A stretch of DNA of 64,000 nt from Bacillus cereus ATCC 14579. GTDB lineage: Bacteria > Bacillota > Bacilli > Bacillales > Bacillaceae_G. The DNA lies in assembly GCF_000007825.1 (NCBI RefSeq), contig NC_004722.1, forward strand, positions 1,528,501 through 1,592,500, written 5' to 3'. The notes below the pieces were generated by a model. That model was not told the DNA's origin, made no database searches, and worked only from the letters and a program-made list of their open reading frames with translations. Positions 54,871 to 63,785 of this stretch are shown here, in pieces (position 1 is the stretch's first letter; every line of letters starts with the position of its first letter). The translations under genes were made by a program, and so were the position numbers.

Positions 54871-55239
54871 ATGGCACATAAAATTTTAGTAGTAGACGAT
54901 GCGATGTTTATGCGAACGATGATTAAAAACTTATTAAAAAGTAATGCTGAATTTGAAGTTATTGGCGAAGCAGAGAATGGGGTAGAAGCAATTCAAAAGT
55001 ATAAAGAACTTCAACCTGATATTGTAACATTAGATATTACTATGCCAGAAATGGACGGGCTTGAAGCATTAAAAGAAATTATTAAAATTGATTCAAGTGC
55101 AAAGGTTGTTATTTGTTCTGCAATGGGACAACAAGGTATGGTATTAGATGCAATTAAGGGCGGGGCAAAAGACTTTATTGTAAAGCCATTCCAAGCGGAT
55201 CGTGTAATTGAAGCTTTAACAAAAGTAGCAAATAGTTAA
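54871..55239 (+). CDS. cheY: Chemotaxis response regulator CheY
   Basis: 122-residue receiver domain with all key residues: Asp9/Asp10 in VVDDAMF, phospho-acceptor Asp55 in TLDITMPEMDG, Ser83 in VICSAMG and Lys105 in FIVKPFQ. CheY-P binds the flagellar switch (FliM/FliY). AGAAGGAGAG precedes the ATG. A terminator follows before cheA, so cheY can be made in excess over CheA. Confidence 0.95.
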   Translation: MAHKILVVDDAMFMRTMIKNLLKSNAEFEVIGEAENGVEAIQKYKELQPDIVTLDITMPEMDGLEALKEIIKIDSSAKVVICSAMGQQGMVLDAIKGGAKDFIVKPFQADRVIEALTKVANS

Positions 55240-55244
55240 TATAG

Positions 55245-55304
55245 AAGGGGTGCCACAAGGAATCAAAACAGTGATAGCGGATCGACGTGTGGCCCCCTTT
55301 TTTC
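55245..55304 (+). terminator. Terminator between cheY and cheA
   Basis: Stem AAGGGGTGCCACA with TGTGGCCCCCTT (one mismatch) over a 30-nt loop, followed by a T run. It probably trims read-through into cheA. Confidence 0.7.
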
Positions 55305-55368
55305 TCATTGTAAAACACTAAATTGTTATACATAAATGAAATGTTTGTTAGACAGGTAGGGGATAAAA

Positions 55369-57387
55369 ATGCAAACAGATCTATTAAATATATTTTTCGA
55401 AGAGTCAGAAGAACATTTACAGTCGCTAAATGAAAATGTGCTAGTGTTAGAACAAAATCCTGCTGATATGGATGTTGTAGGAGAAATATTCCGATCCGCT
55501 CATACATTCAAAGGTATGTCTGCGAGCATGGAATTTACGGAAATGGCTGATTTAACGCATAAGATGGAAAATGTGTTAGATGAAATTCGTCATGGAAATA
55601 TAGTTGTAAATGCGGATATTATTGATGTGATTTTTGAGTGCATTGATAATTTGGAGAAGATGGTTGCAGATGTGCAACAAGGTGGAATGGGCAATATTGA
55701 TGTAGCCTCAACTAAACAGAAATTAGAAGCATTATTGAACGGCAATGTAGAAACTCCTACGGAACATATAGAGCAAAATCATATAGACACCGATGATGGA
55801 GTTTCGCATGAAGTGCATATAACAGTTGAACAGCAAGCGATTTTAAAAGCAGTACGTGCCATTATGTGTATTGAAGCATTGCAAAATGTAGGGAATATAC
55901 AAAAAACAGCTCCGAGTATTGAAGAAATTGAAGCAGATGCTTTCGGATTTGAATTTACAGTATTTATGGATACGGATTGTAGTATAGAAGAGTTGAAACA
56001 AGTAGTACTTCATGTTTCTGAAATTGAGAAAGTGGAAGTAAAGCAAGGAGAACCTATATCGAAGGAAGTAGCTTCTAAAAAAGTCGTGACACAAGAAGTT
56101 GTGCAAGTAGAAGAAAAGCTACAACCTGCTGTGGTTACGCAAGTAAAATCACCGATAGAGGCAACGAATCAACCTTCAAGTACTATGCCAGCTAAAAGTA
56201 CTACAAAAACGAAAAATGCTAAAGTGGAGAATCGTTCAATTCGTGTTCAATTAGAGAAAATCGAAAGATTAATGAATATGTTTGAAGAAAGTGTAATTGA
56301 ACGTGGGCGCATTGATGAATTGGCTCAAACAATTCAAAACAAGGAGCTAATTGAACATTTAAATCGATTAGGCGATATTTCAAAAGATATTCAAAATGTA
56401 CTATTAAATATGCGTATGGTGCCGATTGAAACTGTGTTCAATCGTTTCCCGCGTATGGTACGTATGTTAGCGAAAGATTTAGGGAAAAAAATCGATTTAC
56501 AAATTACAGGTGAAGATACTGAAGTAGATAAAATTGTTATTGATGAAATCGGTGATCCGCTCGTTCATTTAATTCGAAATGCAATCGATCACGGTGTTGA
56601 AACTGTTGAAAAACGACGTGATGCAGGTAAAAATGAGACAGGTACGATTAAATTAGAAGCCTTTCATAGTGGAAATCATGTCGTTATTCAAATTACGGAT
56701 GATGGAAACGGTATTAATAAAGGGAAAGTATTAGAAAAAGCGATTAAAAATGGCGTTGTAACTGAAGCGGATGCGAATAGATTAACAGATCGTGAAGTGT
56801 TTGATCTTATTTTCCAACCAGGATTTAGTACAGCTGAAGTTGTATCAGATCTTTCTGGACGCGGTGTCGGATTAGATGTTGTAAAACATACGATTCATAG
56901 TTTAGGTGGACATTTAATTATTGATTCTGAGGAAGGAAAGGGAAGTACATTTAGAATTGAACTTCCATTAACGTTGTCTATTATTCAATCTATGCTTGTT
57001 CAAACGAATGATAAGCGTTATGCTTTACCTCTTGGAAATATCGTTGAAGCAATTCGAATTAAGAGAGAAGACATCCAATCCTTACAAGGGAAAGATGTGT
57101 TAAATTATCGTAATCAAATTATTGAAGTGAAACATTTAAGTACTGTATTTGGTGAAAAAACAGTAGATGAGGCGTTTGCGTCATATGATGGTCAAATGGT
57201 TCCTGTGTTAATTGTTCGTAATACACATCGCAGCTATGGACTTATTGTAAACACAATTATCGGTCAAAGAGAAATAGTCTTAAAGTCATTAGGTGACTTC
57301 TTTGCAGAGAGTTCTAACTATTTCTCTGGTGCGACGATTCTCGGTGATGGACGAGTGGTCCTCATTTTAAACCCAGAAGGTTTATAA
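55369..57387 (+). CDS. cheA: Chemotaxis histidine kinase CheA
   Basis: 672 residues. The HPt domain has phospho-acceptor His45 in FRSAHTFKGMSA. A variable P2 region and a low-complexity linker (residues about 215-280) follow. Then come the dimerisation domain, the HATPase core (NAIDHGVE, TDDGNGI, SGRGVGLDVVK) and a C-terminal CheW-like domain (YALPLGNIVEAI). It phosphorylates CheY in response to receptor arrays. AGGGGAT precedes the ATG; a terminator follows the stop. Confidence 0.95.
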   Translation: MQTDLLNIFFEESEEHLQSLNENVLVLEQNPADMDVVGEIFRSAHTFKGMSASMEFTEMADLTHKMENVLDEIRHGNIVVNADIIDVIFECIDNLEKMVADVQQGGMGNIDVASTKQKLEALLNGNVETPTEHIEQNHIDTDDGVSHEVHITVEQQAILKAVRAIMCIEALQNVGNIQKTAPSIEEIEADAFGFEFTVFMDTDCSIEELKQVVLHVSEIEKVEVKQGEPISKEVASKKVVTQEVVQVEEKLQPAVVTQVKSPIEATNQPSSTMPAKSTTKTKNAKVENRSIRVQLEKIERLMNMFEESVIERGRIDELAQTIQNKELIEHLNRLGDISKDIQNVLLNMRMVPIETVFNRFPRMVRMLAKDLGKKIDLQITGEDTEVDKIVIDEIGDPLVHLIRNAIDHGVETVEKRRDAGKNETGTIKLEAFHSGNHVVIQITDDGNGINKGKVLEKAIKNGVVTEADANRLTDREVFDLIFQPGFSTAEVVSDLSGRGVGLDVVKHTIHSLGGHLIIDSEEGKGSTFRIELPLTLSIIQSMLVQTNDKRYALPLGNIVEAIRIKREDIQSLQGKDVLNYRNQIIEVKHLSTVFGEKTVDEAFASYDGQMVPVLIVRNTHRSYGLIVNTIIGQREIVLKSLGDFFAESSNYFSGATILGDGRVVLILNPEGL

Positions 57388-57399
57388 TAGGAATGAAGG

Positions 57400-57436
57400 A
57401 AAGCTCCCCACTTGTATACAATTGGGGAGCTTTTTG
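57400..57436 (+). terminator. Terminator after cheA
   Basis: Perfect 11-bp stem AAAGCTCCCCA with TGGGGAGCTTT, 12-nt loop, then T run. Confidence 0.88.
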
Positions 57437-57556
57437 GCTAATTGCTACGAATCTAATAATGGGATACATAGTAACGTTTTATACTAATGAGTTTGCTAAA
57501 ATAAAATAAGAGTTTATATTATTTGATAGAAAAACAGAAATGAGGAGGCAGGGAAA

Positions 57557-59197
57557 ATGCCTGAGCAACACACAAAAGGGGATACAAGCACGATTGTGCT
57601 AGAAAAAGAAAATGAGCATTTAACGCCTCAAGAATGCGATATTCTTGGCGAAATTGCAAATATATCATTTGGTTCAGCTTCGACTGTATTATCAACAATT
57701 TTAAATAGGCAAGTAAGCATTACTGCTCCTCGCATAGAGTTGGTAGATTTATATGATTCAAGAGATGTCGAAGTTCCACATGTTGTATTAAACATTCATT
57801 TTACAAAAGGATTAGATATGGAAAACCTTCTTGTCCTTAAGCAAGATGTTGCATTATCCATTGCTGATTTAATGATGATGGGAACAGGTGAAGTGGAGGA
57901 CGGAAAAGAACTTGGTGAATTAGAGCTAAGTGCTGTACAAGAAGCGATGAATCAAATGATGGGATTCGCAGCTACATCTATGTCGGAATTCTTCCAAGAT
58001 ACAGTAGATATGTCTCCGCCGACGATTAAAGTTGTAAAGTTATCAGAAGAAATGGAGAAAATCTCTGAAATCGATGGGAATCATACGATTGTTAAAGTGT
58101 CGTTTGATTTAAAGATAGATAATCTTGTAAACTCTAAACTTGTACAAATTGTTTCAGTTGAGCATGCGAAACAAATGGTAAATAAATTAATGCAATTATC
58201 TGGTGAAGTAGAAGAAACAGTCGAACCATCAGAAGTAGTGGAAACTGAGATTGTAGAAGAACAAGTTGAAAAAGAGCATTTAACACAAGAAGAGAAAGAT
58301 GTGCTTGGTGAAATTGCAAATATTTCAATTGGTTCCGCTTCAACAGTATTGTCAACGCTTTTAAATCAGCCAGTTACAATTAGTACACCAAATGTGGAAG
58401 CAATTAATGTTCGTCATTATGATGGAGTACCAGTGCCATTTGTTATTTTAAATGTCGACTTTGTTGAAGGGCTAAAGAATGAGAATGTATTCGTATTTAC
58501 GAAAGATGTCGCCTTAACAATGGTAGATTTAATGATGATGGGAACAGGGGAAGTTGATCCGGAAAAAGAGCTTACTGAATTAGAACTGAGCGGTATTAAA
58601 GAAATTATGAACCAAATGATGGGTCATGCTGCTACGGCGATGTCAGAAATGTTCCAAGAAAAAATGGACATGACGCCGCCAAATGTTAAATTTGTAACGT
58701 TAAAAGAAGAAATGGAGTATTTGGGAGAGTCAATGGAAGTGGACGAACTCGTTCAAATTACGTTCAATCTTGAAATTGGTGATCTGCTTCAATCGAAAAT
58801 GTATCAAATTTTGCCAATTTCTGAAGCGAAAGAAATGGTAAGGCGACTTCTGTATCCGATGGTGGAAGAAGAAGAGATTGCCACAGAAGAAATTGAAGAA
58901 GAAAAAATTGTAGAACCAGTTGTGCAACCTATTGAATTTAAAGAAGTAAAACAAATGGAACCAGTATATATGGACACGTCCATTCTACAAAATGTAGAAA
59001 TGAACGTGAAATTTGTATTTGGAAGTACAGTGAAAACGATTCAAGATATATTAAGTTTACAAGAAAATGAAGCAGTTGTGCTAGATGAGGATATTGATGA
59101 ACCAATTCGTATTTATGTAAATGATGTATTAGTGGCGTATGGTGAACTTGTAAATGTAGATGGATTTTTCGGAGTAAAAGTGACGAAATCACTATAA
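57557..59197 (+). CDS. fliY: FliY-like motor switch/CheY-P phosphatase with duplicated CheC domain
   Basis: 546 residues. Two CheC-like halves are seen at about residues 20-220 and 240-430: ILGEIANISFGSASTVLS / QEAMNQMMGFAATSMS and VLGEIANISIGSASTVLS / KEIMNQMMGHAATAMS. Each keeps the two ExxN pairs used to remove phosphate from CheY. The C-terminal 85 residues form a FliN/SpoA surface (VKFVFGSTVKTIQDILSL, DEPIRIYVNDVLVAYGE). B. subtilis FliY has one CheC-like domain in 378 residues. It sits at the flagellar C ring and turns off the CheY signal. GAGGAGG precedes the ATG. Confidence 0.9.
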   Translation: MPEQHTKGDTSTIVLEKENEHLTPQECDILGEIANISFGSASTVLSTILNRQVSITAPRIELVDLYDSRDVEVPHVVLNIHFTKGLDMENLLVLKQDVALSIADLMMMGTGEVEDGKELGELELSAVQEAMNQMMGFAATSMSEFFQDTVDMSPPTIKVVKLSEEMEKISEIDGNHTIVKVSFDLKIDNLVNSKLVQIVSVEHAKQMVNKLMQLSGEVEETVEPSEVVETEIVEEQVEKEHLTQEEKDVLGEIANISIGSASTVLSTLLNQPVTISTPNVEAINVRHYDGVPVPFVILNVDFVEGLKNENVFVFTKDVALTMVDLMMMGTGEVDPEKELTELELSGIKEIMNQMMGHAATAMSEMFQEKMDMTPPNVKFVTLKEEMEYLGESMEVDELVQITFNLEIGDLLQSKMYQILPISEAKEMVRRLLYPMVEEEEIATEEIEEEKIVEPVVQPIEFKEVKQMEPVYMDTSILQNVEMNVKFVFGSTVKTIQDILSLQENEAVVLDEDIDEPIRIYVNDVLVAYGELVNVDGFFGVKVTKSL

Positions 59198-59226
59198 GGC
59201 ATTGAAATAGGAGTTTGAACTAGTAG

Positions 59227-60597
59227 ATGAAAAACGTAAAGTTTTTTCTAATGAGTTGGCTATGCATACATGTATGCTTGTTCTTCCCCTTGCAAAGTCA
59301 GGCTGAGGAACAAATTGAGTCAGATCAAAAAATAAATGAAGTGAATGTACAAGAAGAAAATAAGGAATCTCAAGAATCGTCAGAGCAAGTGGAAACGAGG
59401 CAAGATGAAGAGAAACAAAAAGAAGCAGAACAACAAGAAGTAGTAAATAAACAATTGAGTGAAAGAAAGATAGAAACAGAACAGGGAATTATTACAGTAA
59501 ATAAGCCGGAGCTTAAAGTTGGCGAAGAGGTGCGAATTGCTGTAGAACCAAATGGGAAAAACATTCAAAGTATGAAAGGTATATTGCAGTTACAAAAAAA
59601 TGGGGAGCAATATGCGCAAGAAAGAATGTTATCTTTTGAGTATGATGAAGAAACGAAGAGCTGGGTTGCTAACTATAAAGCAGGGGATTTTGATTTGCAA
59701 GGTGATTGGAATCTTCAGCTCGTTCAAAGTTACAAAGAGAATGAGAAAGAAGAGCTCATAAAAAATGAAGTGAAAGTCCCGCTCATTCGTATTAAAAATG
59801 AAACGCCAACTATAGATAAAGAATTGCCAAAGTTACAGAAAGTTACTATTGATGAAGTAAAAGAGAACTTAGTTGAACGAAAACAGGGAGATTCTATACA
59901 TATACGAGTAAAAGCATCAGATATAGAATCGGTTGTAAAAGAAGTGCGCGTTACATTAAAAGGGAAAGAAAATAAAGAGCTTTCGTTTTTATTAGACTAC
60001 AACAAGCATGATATGGATTGGCAAAAAGTATTTGAAATAACAGAAGCATTGCCGGCTGGGCCATACGAATTACTTGTAGAGATAATAGATGCAGCAGGTA
60101 ATAAACTTGTTGAGGAAAGTGAATATACCATTTCTGTTTTGGTGCCAAAAAATGAAGATGATAAAAAGATAGAAGAGAAAGAAGATAAATTAGATAATAA
60201 ACTAGAAAATGAATTAGAAGATAAGAAAGAAAATGAGAAGCAAGAAGATTCCAAAGTCAAAAACCCGGTTCCAGAAGAAAATTTGCCAGTTGTTCAAATT
60301 CCGAAGCGAGATGAGAAAGTAAATAAGTTTATAAAAGAACCGTTGGAAGAGAAAGAGGAATTTACTTACGTTATAAAAGAGCCGTTTGAAGACAACAAGG
60401 AAGTACATAAGGCGAAGGACCAAAAAGAGAAAAATAACAAACAAGTTGCCTCTAAAAAGAAAGAACAAAAAGAAGAACCGAAAGACAAGAAAGAAGAAAA
60501 AGGTGAACAGGGAGTGCAAGCTTCTGATGTGTTTACTATCATGTCAGGTTTATTCGTACTGTTTTTAGTTTTAAAGAGTAATAAAGAATGGGGCTAA
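59227..60597 (+). CDS. Uncharacterised exported, membrane-anchored protein in the motility locus
   Basis: 456 residues. A signal peptide (FFLMSWLCIHVCLFFPLQSQA) likely ends at SQA-EE. It is followed by a long Glu/Lys/Gln-rich coiled region, a beta-rich middle (IKVNKPELKVGEEVRIAVEP-like and VPLIRIKNETPTID) with two Ig-like blocks at about 95-200 and 215-310, a charged tail, and a final hydrophobic segment (VFTIMSGLFVLFLVLK). It lies 29 bases after fliY. The layout suggests an envelope protein linked to the motor or flagellar export. I recognise no family. AGGAG is 13 bases from the ATG. Confidence 0.7.
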   Translation: MKNVKFFLMSWLCIHVCLFFPLQSQAEEQIESDQKINEVNVQEENKESQESSEQVETRQDEEKQKEAEQQEVVNKQLSERKIETEQGIITVNKPELKVGEEVRIAVEPNGKNIQSMKGILQLQKNGEQYAQERMLSFEYDEETKSWVANYKAGDFDLQGDWNLQLVQSYKENEKEELIKNEVKVPLIRIKNETPTIDKELPKLQKVTIDEVKENLVERKQGDSIHIRVKASDIESVVKEVRVTLKGKENKELSFLLDYNKHDMDWQKVFEITEALPAGPYELLVEIIDAAGNKLVEESEYTISVLVPKNEDDKKIEEKEDKLDNKLENELEDKKENEKQEDSKVKNPVPEENLPVVQIPKRDEKVNKFIKEPLEEKEEFTYVIKEPFEDNKEVHKAKDQKEKNNKQVASKKKEQKEEPKDKKEEKGEQGVQASDVFTIMSGLFVLFLVLKSNKEWG

Positions 60598-60624
60598 TTA
60601 TTTCATAGTAGTGGAGGCGCTTAA

Positions 60625-61341
60625 ATGGAGATTAAACGTACGACAATTGAAGATAAGGCGTTACAACCATTAAAACAGCCTGTAGCTATTTCGGAGCATG
60701 AGATCCAGAAAGAACGAAAGCGTAGCAATTTAGTGTTTACTGGACATTCTAAAATTATTTCGAAAAATAATGAAATAGGTATTTTACTTGCAAGTTTAAG
60801 TGATGGAAAGATTATGAAGGAAATGCTTTCTAAAGAGATGGATACAGTGTTACAACTTTTTAAAAAGTTACACACGTTATCTGGAGAAGGAAAGCAAACA
60901 GAAAAAATATTTGAACAAGTAATTAGAAGCCTACAAGGGCTTGTTAAGCAGGCTCATATAAAAGAACTTCCTTTGTTAGATGGAACATATGATTTCGCTG
61001 AAGTACAACTATCATTTGGTAGAAAAGTACATATTCCGTTACTAGATGTGAGTGCACTTATCTCTAGAGTGGAAAGTGATTCTTCAGAAGGAAATATAAA
61101 TTTGATGGTAACGGTTATTACTGCTTATATAACGAAATTGTCTAACGAAACAATTTTAATTAGTGTTACAGACCGCATTGCTAAAGATCGGGATGTAAGT
61201 GTATGGAGGGCGCTTGCGGAAATGAACATGACACAATTATCACAGGCATTGAAACAAACGATGCAAGAACATAAATGGTCTATGACGCTTCTTTTTCTCT
61301 TTATATGGATTGTTGGTATTATTTTAATTCGAGTTATGTAA
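60625..61341 (+). CDS. Uncharacterised C-tail-anchored protein in the motility locus
   Basis: 238 residues, mostly soluble and helical, with KLHTLSGEGKQTEKIFEQVI and VQLSFGRKVHIPLLDVSAL. The C terminus is one membrane helix (SMTLLFLFIWIVGIILI) with few residues after it, so the bulk is cytoplasmic. It follows the exported protein by 27 bases with GGAGG-like site GTGGAGG. A strong terminator ends the transcript. No family is recognised; co-transcription with fliY implies a role in the motor or chemotaxis. Confidence 0.7.
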   Translation: MEIKRTTIEDKALQPLKQPVAISEHEIQKERKRSNLVFTGHSKIISKNNEIGILLASLSDGKIMKEMLSKEMDTVLQLFKKLHTLSGEGKQTEKIFEQVIRSLQGLVKQAHIKELPLLDGTYDFAEVQLSFGRKVHIPLLDVSALISRVESDSSEGNINLMVTVITAYITKLSNETILISVTDRIAKDRDVSVWRALAEMNMTQLSQALKQTMQEHKWSMTLLFLFIWIVGIILIRVM

Positions 61342-61342
61342 A

Positions 61343-61376
61343 AAGGTCGTCACTCCATTGTGACGACCTCTTTTAT
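61343..61376. terminator. Bidirectional terminator
   Basis: Perfect 10-11 bp stem AGGTCGTCAC with GTGACGACCT, loop TCCATT; ends both the plus-strand motility genes and the convergent cheR. Confidence 0.9.
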
Positions 61377-62170
61377 ATTTTTTCGTAGAAGAATGTATCA
61401 AATCGCTGAAGATTGTAACGTTCGGGTGTTAAAATTTGTTCCGTACTACCAACAAATAGTACACCGCCTTTTCGTAAAGAACGACTAAATTTTTCGTAAA
61501 GTTTTACTCTTGCTTCTTCTGTGAAATATATCATTACATTGCGACAAATAATCAAATCATAATTTGTATCGAATGACTGCATTAAAAGGTCATGTTGTTT
61601 AAACGAGACGTTTTGTTTAATGTTTTGATGCAATGAATATAGATCATTCTCTTTTGTGAAATGACGTTCTTTCAAATCAGTAGGTAATTCCTTTAAAGAA
61701 CGTTCTGTATATTGACCGCGTTTTGCGGTTTCTAAAATATGAAAATCAAGATCTGTTGCTTGAATTTCAAAACGAAATGGAGCAAGATGCTTCGATAAAA
61801 TTAAAGAGAGTGTATACGGTTCTTCACCAGCAGCGCAAGCGGCACTCCATACCTTTAATTTTCCGCTATTTTGTTCGAGTAATTTTGGTAGTGCTTTCGA
61901 CTCTAAAGTTTGCCATCGTTCTTTATTTCTAAAAAACTCTGAAACGTTAATTGTAATATAGTCAATAAAATTTAAAAATAAATTTTGATCAGCGCGTAAT
62001 TTGCTTAAAAAATTAGTGTAGTTTTCGAAGCCTTTTCTCGAAATGAAAGCATCGATTCTACGGCGCATTCTATCTTGTTTATATGAAGCGATGTCCATAT
62101 TGAATTGTTGTTTAAAACTCGCGATAAAATGATCATAATCTTGTTCAATTATCATATTTACAATGGGCAC
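61373..62170 (-). CDS. cheR: Chemotaxis protein methyltransferase CheR
   Basis: 265 residues. The N domain (QQFNMDIASYKQDRMRRRID) is followed by the SAM-binding core: FINYITINVSEFFR-like FIDYITINVSEFFR, KVWSAACAAGEEPYTLSLIL, IQATDLDFHILETAKRGQY, and DLIICRNVMIYF with FVGSTEQIL. It methylates receptor glutamates for adaptation. Start: GTG 62170 has GGGGGAGG 15 bases upstream; ATG 62155 has none. A 9-bp hairpin covers the GTG and the end of the ribosome site. It is transcribed against the main cluster. Confidence 0.92.
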   Translation of the reverse strand: MPIVNMIIEQDYDHFIASFKQQFNMDIASYKQDRMRRRIDAFISRKGFENYTNFLSKLRADQNLFLNFIDYITINVSEFFRNKERWQTLESKALPKLLEQNSGKLKVWSAACAAGEEPYTLSLILSKHLAPFRFEIQATDLDFHILETAKRGQYTERSLKELPTDLKERHFTKENDLYSLHQNIKQNVSFKQHDLLMQSFDTNYDLIICRNVMIYFTEEARVKLYEKFSRSLRKGGVLFVGSTEQILTPERYNLQRFDTFFYEKI

Positions 62171-62187
62171 AATAATGATATTGTGCC
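62166..62187 (-). promoter_or_regulatory. 9-bp hairpin over the cheR translation start
   Basis: On the minus strand GGCACAATA and TATTGTGCC pair perfectly across TCAT. The 5' arm begins with the last GG of the GGGGGAGG ribosome site and the 3' arm contains the GTG start, so the folded form hides both. Confidence 0.6.
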
Positions 62188-62194
62188 TCCCCCT

Positions 62195-62692
62195 TTACAT
62201 CATACGAATTTTTTGTTCAAAGCTTTTTTTCATTTGCTTTTCATGTAATCCTGGTAAATCATAAATGACAGCATCAATACCTGCTTCTTTTGCAACATCG
62301 ACAGGGATGACAGATGTATGTTTGTCCCCATTATAAAAACAGAGAACTAAATCAGTGTCTTCAATAATTTGTTTAACAAAAAACATATAATCTGATCGGT
62401 AAATGGAGTCAGAAGGATGATCAAAAGCAACATATTCGGCTCCGTGTTTTTTTAAGTAATCAACGACTTCTTGGAATTCATCTGTAATTGCTTGCAATGG
62501 TTGCAGCGTGTAAAGGCATAAATTTTGAGCGAGTCTTTCATTCTCAACGAAAAAACGAAGAACCTCATTTTCAATAGATTTATAACATAATATGTAAATT
62601 TTATGTTTGTGAGCATAGTCAGTTAAAAATTTTTTAATTTCTTCTTGATCTAATGCTGTTAATTGATTTGAACCACAAAGGAAAATATTCAT
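62195..62692 (-). CDS. Uncharacterised protein upstream of cheR, 165 residues
   Basis: GAGGTGG upstream of ATG 62692 is nine to ten bases away; the ATG at 62764 would add 24 unlikely residues. The product begins MNIFLCGSNQLTALDQEEI and ends in a Lys-rich tail. It has FLCGSNQL, YVAFDHPSDSIYRSDYMFF and IEDTDLVLCFYNGD, a Rossmann-like alternation that recalls nucleoside 2-deoxyribosyltransferase/SLOG-type folds. It is 24 bases ahead of cheR on the same strand and probably cotranscribed. No known motility family fits. Confidence 0.7.
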   Translation of the reverse strand: MNIFLCGSNQLTALDQEEIKKFLTDYAHKHKIYILCYKSIENEVLRFFVENERLAQNLCLYTLQPLQAITDEFQEVVDYLKKHGAEYVAFDHPSDSIYRSDYMFFVKQIIEDTDLVLCFYNGDKHTSVIPVDVAKEAGIDAVIYDLPGLHEKQMKKSFEQKIRMM

Positions 62693-62835
62693 AGAATTGT
62701 GCCACCTCATGCTAAATTGTAACATATCTTTTATAAAAAATAACTGCAAAATATTACTGTTCACAGTATAATTATAAATAACTGGATTTTACGATTAAGT
62801 TTAGGAAGAAATAACAAAATAAATAGGTGATATAT

Positions 62836-63300
62836 ATGCTACGTTCTATCTCGCATAATCCAATTTTATCGCATATACCACCTGCTACTCAAATGCCGAA
62901 AGAAGCAAATGTCAGGACAGGACTTGCATTTTCGGATAATTTGCATGCAGATCCGAAAAAAGATAAATTACTAGAACAAATGGAAGCGTTTGTCGATAAT
63001 ATTGGAGAAATTAAAGAGAAAATTGAAATGGAATTAACGCTTGATAATGTAATGGAATACAAAAACACAGTAAAATCATTTTTGAATTTCTACGTTGATA
63101 ATGTATTGCAGTATAAAGATGTCATGTCTCGTCACCCACGTTACGGATATTCACAGAAAATGACGATTGTGAAACAGGCAGAAATGGGATTGAATGAATT
63201 AGAAGATGTGATGAATCTAATTAATACGAAAACAGGACATTTAGAAATGTTAAATCAAATTGGAGAAATCCATGGTTTAATTGTGAATTTAGTCTTGTAA
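62836..63300 (+). CDS. YaaR-family (DUF327) protein
   Basis: 154 residues with ENVMEYKNTVKSFLNFYVDNV-type segments (seen here as NVMEYKNTVKSFLNFYVDNV), HPRYGYSQKMTIVKQAEMGL and MLNQIGEIHGLIVNLVL, the YaaR pattern. Helical and cytoplasmic, of unknown function. AGGTGA precedes ATG 62836. It leads a plus-strand group with the FlgN-like and flgK genes, so a flagellar role is inferred from context. Confidence 0.8.
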   Translation: MLRSISHNPILSHIPPATQMPKEANVRTGLAFSDNLHADPKKDKLLEQMEAFVDNIGEIKEKIEMELTLDNVMEYKNTVKSFLNFYVDNVLQYKDVMSRHPRYGYSQKMTIVKQAEMGLNELEDVMNLINTKTGHLEMLNQIGEIHGLIVNLVL

Positions 63301-63315
63301 AAGGAAGGAAGCTAT

Positions 63316-63768
63316 ATGTACATACAATTATATGAAAAACTCGTTATTATTCAAAAAGCGTATGAAAATATTCAAGCGCTTGGAGAGCAAATATATGAGA
63401 ATTTAAAAAATAAAAATGTAAATGCAGTTCAAAAGTTGCAAGTAGAGCAATTGCAGTACATTGATGGTTTAAAAGGGTTATCAAGCTCATTTGAAGAAAT
63501 GGTTGTTCAGTTCTGTAAAGAACAAGGAGTTGAATCGTTTCGTGTAAGTGCGTTATTTTCGTATTTTTCTCAACAAGAAATTGAAAAAATGGGTGAATTA
63601 CAAAAAAACGTAACTGAATTAGAAGAGAATGTAAAAATGATTCTTTTGAAAAATCAATATTACTTAAACGTACTATTAAAAACTACAGAAAGTATTGTGG
63701 ATTCTGTTTCTGAATATAACTTAGAGCGAAACAATAATTCGCAAATCTTTATGAACGAACTATTGTAA
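63316..63768 (+). CDS. flgN: FlgN-like flagellar export chaperone
   Basis: 150 residues, entirely helical and rich in Gln/Glu/Lys (LYEKLVIIQKAYENIQALGE; MGELQKNVTELEENVKMIL). Size, composition and position directly ahead of flgK match FlgN, which holds the hook-filament junction proteins FlgK and FlgL until export. Sequence identity within the family is low, so the call rests largely on context. AAGGAAGG precedes the ATG. Confidence 0.72.
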   Translation: MYIQLYEKLVIIQKAYENIQALGEQIYENLKNKNVNAVQKLQVEQLQYIDGLKGLSSSFEEMVVQFCKEQGVESFRVSALFSYFSQQEIEKMGELQKNVTELEENVKMILLKNQYYLNVLLKTTESIVDSVSEYNLERNNNSQIFMNELL

Positions 63769-63785
63769 AGGAGAAGTGAAGCTTT

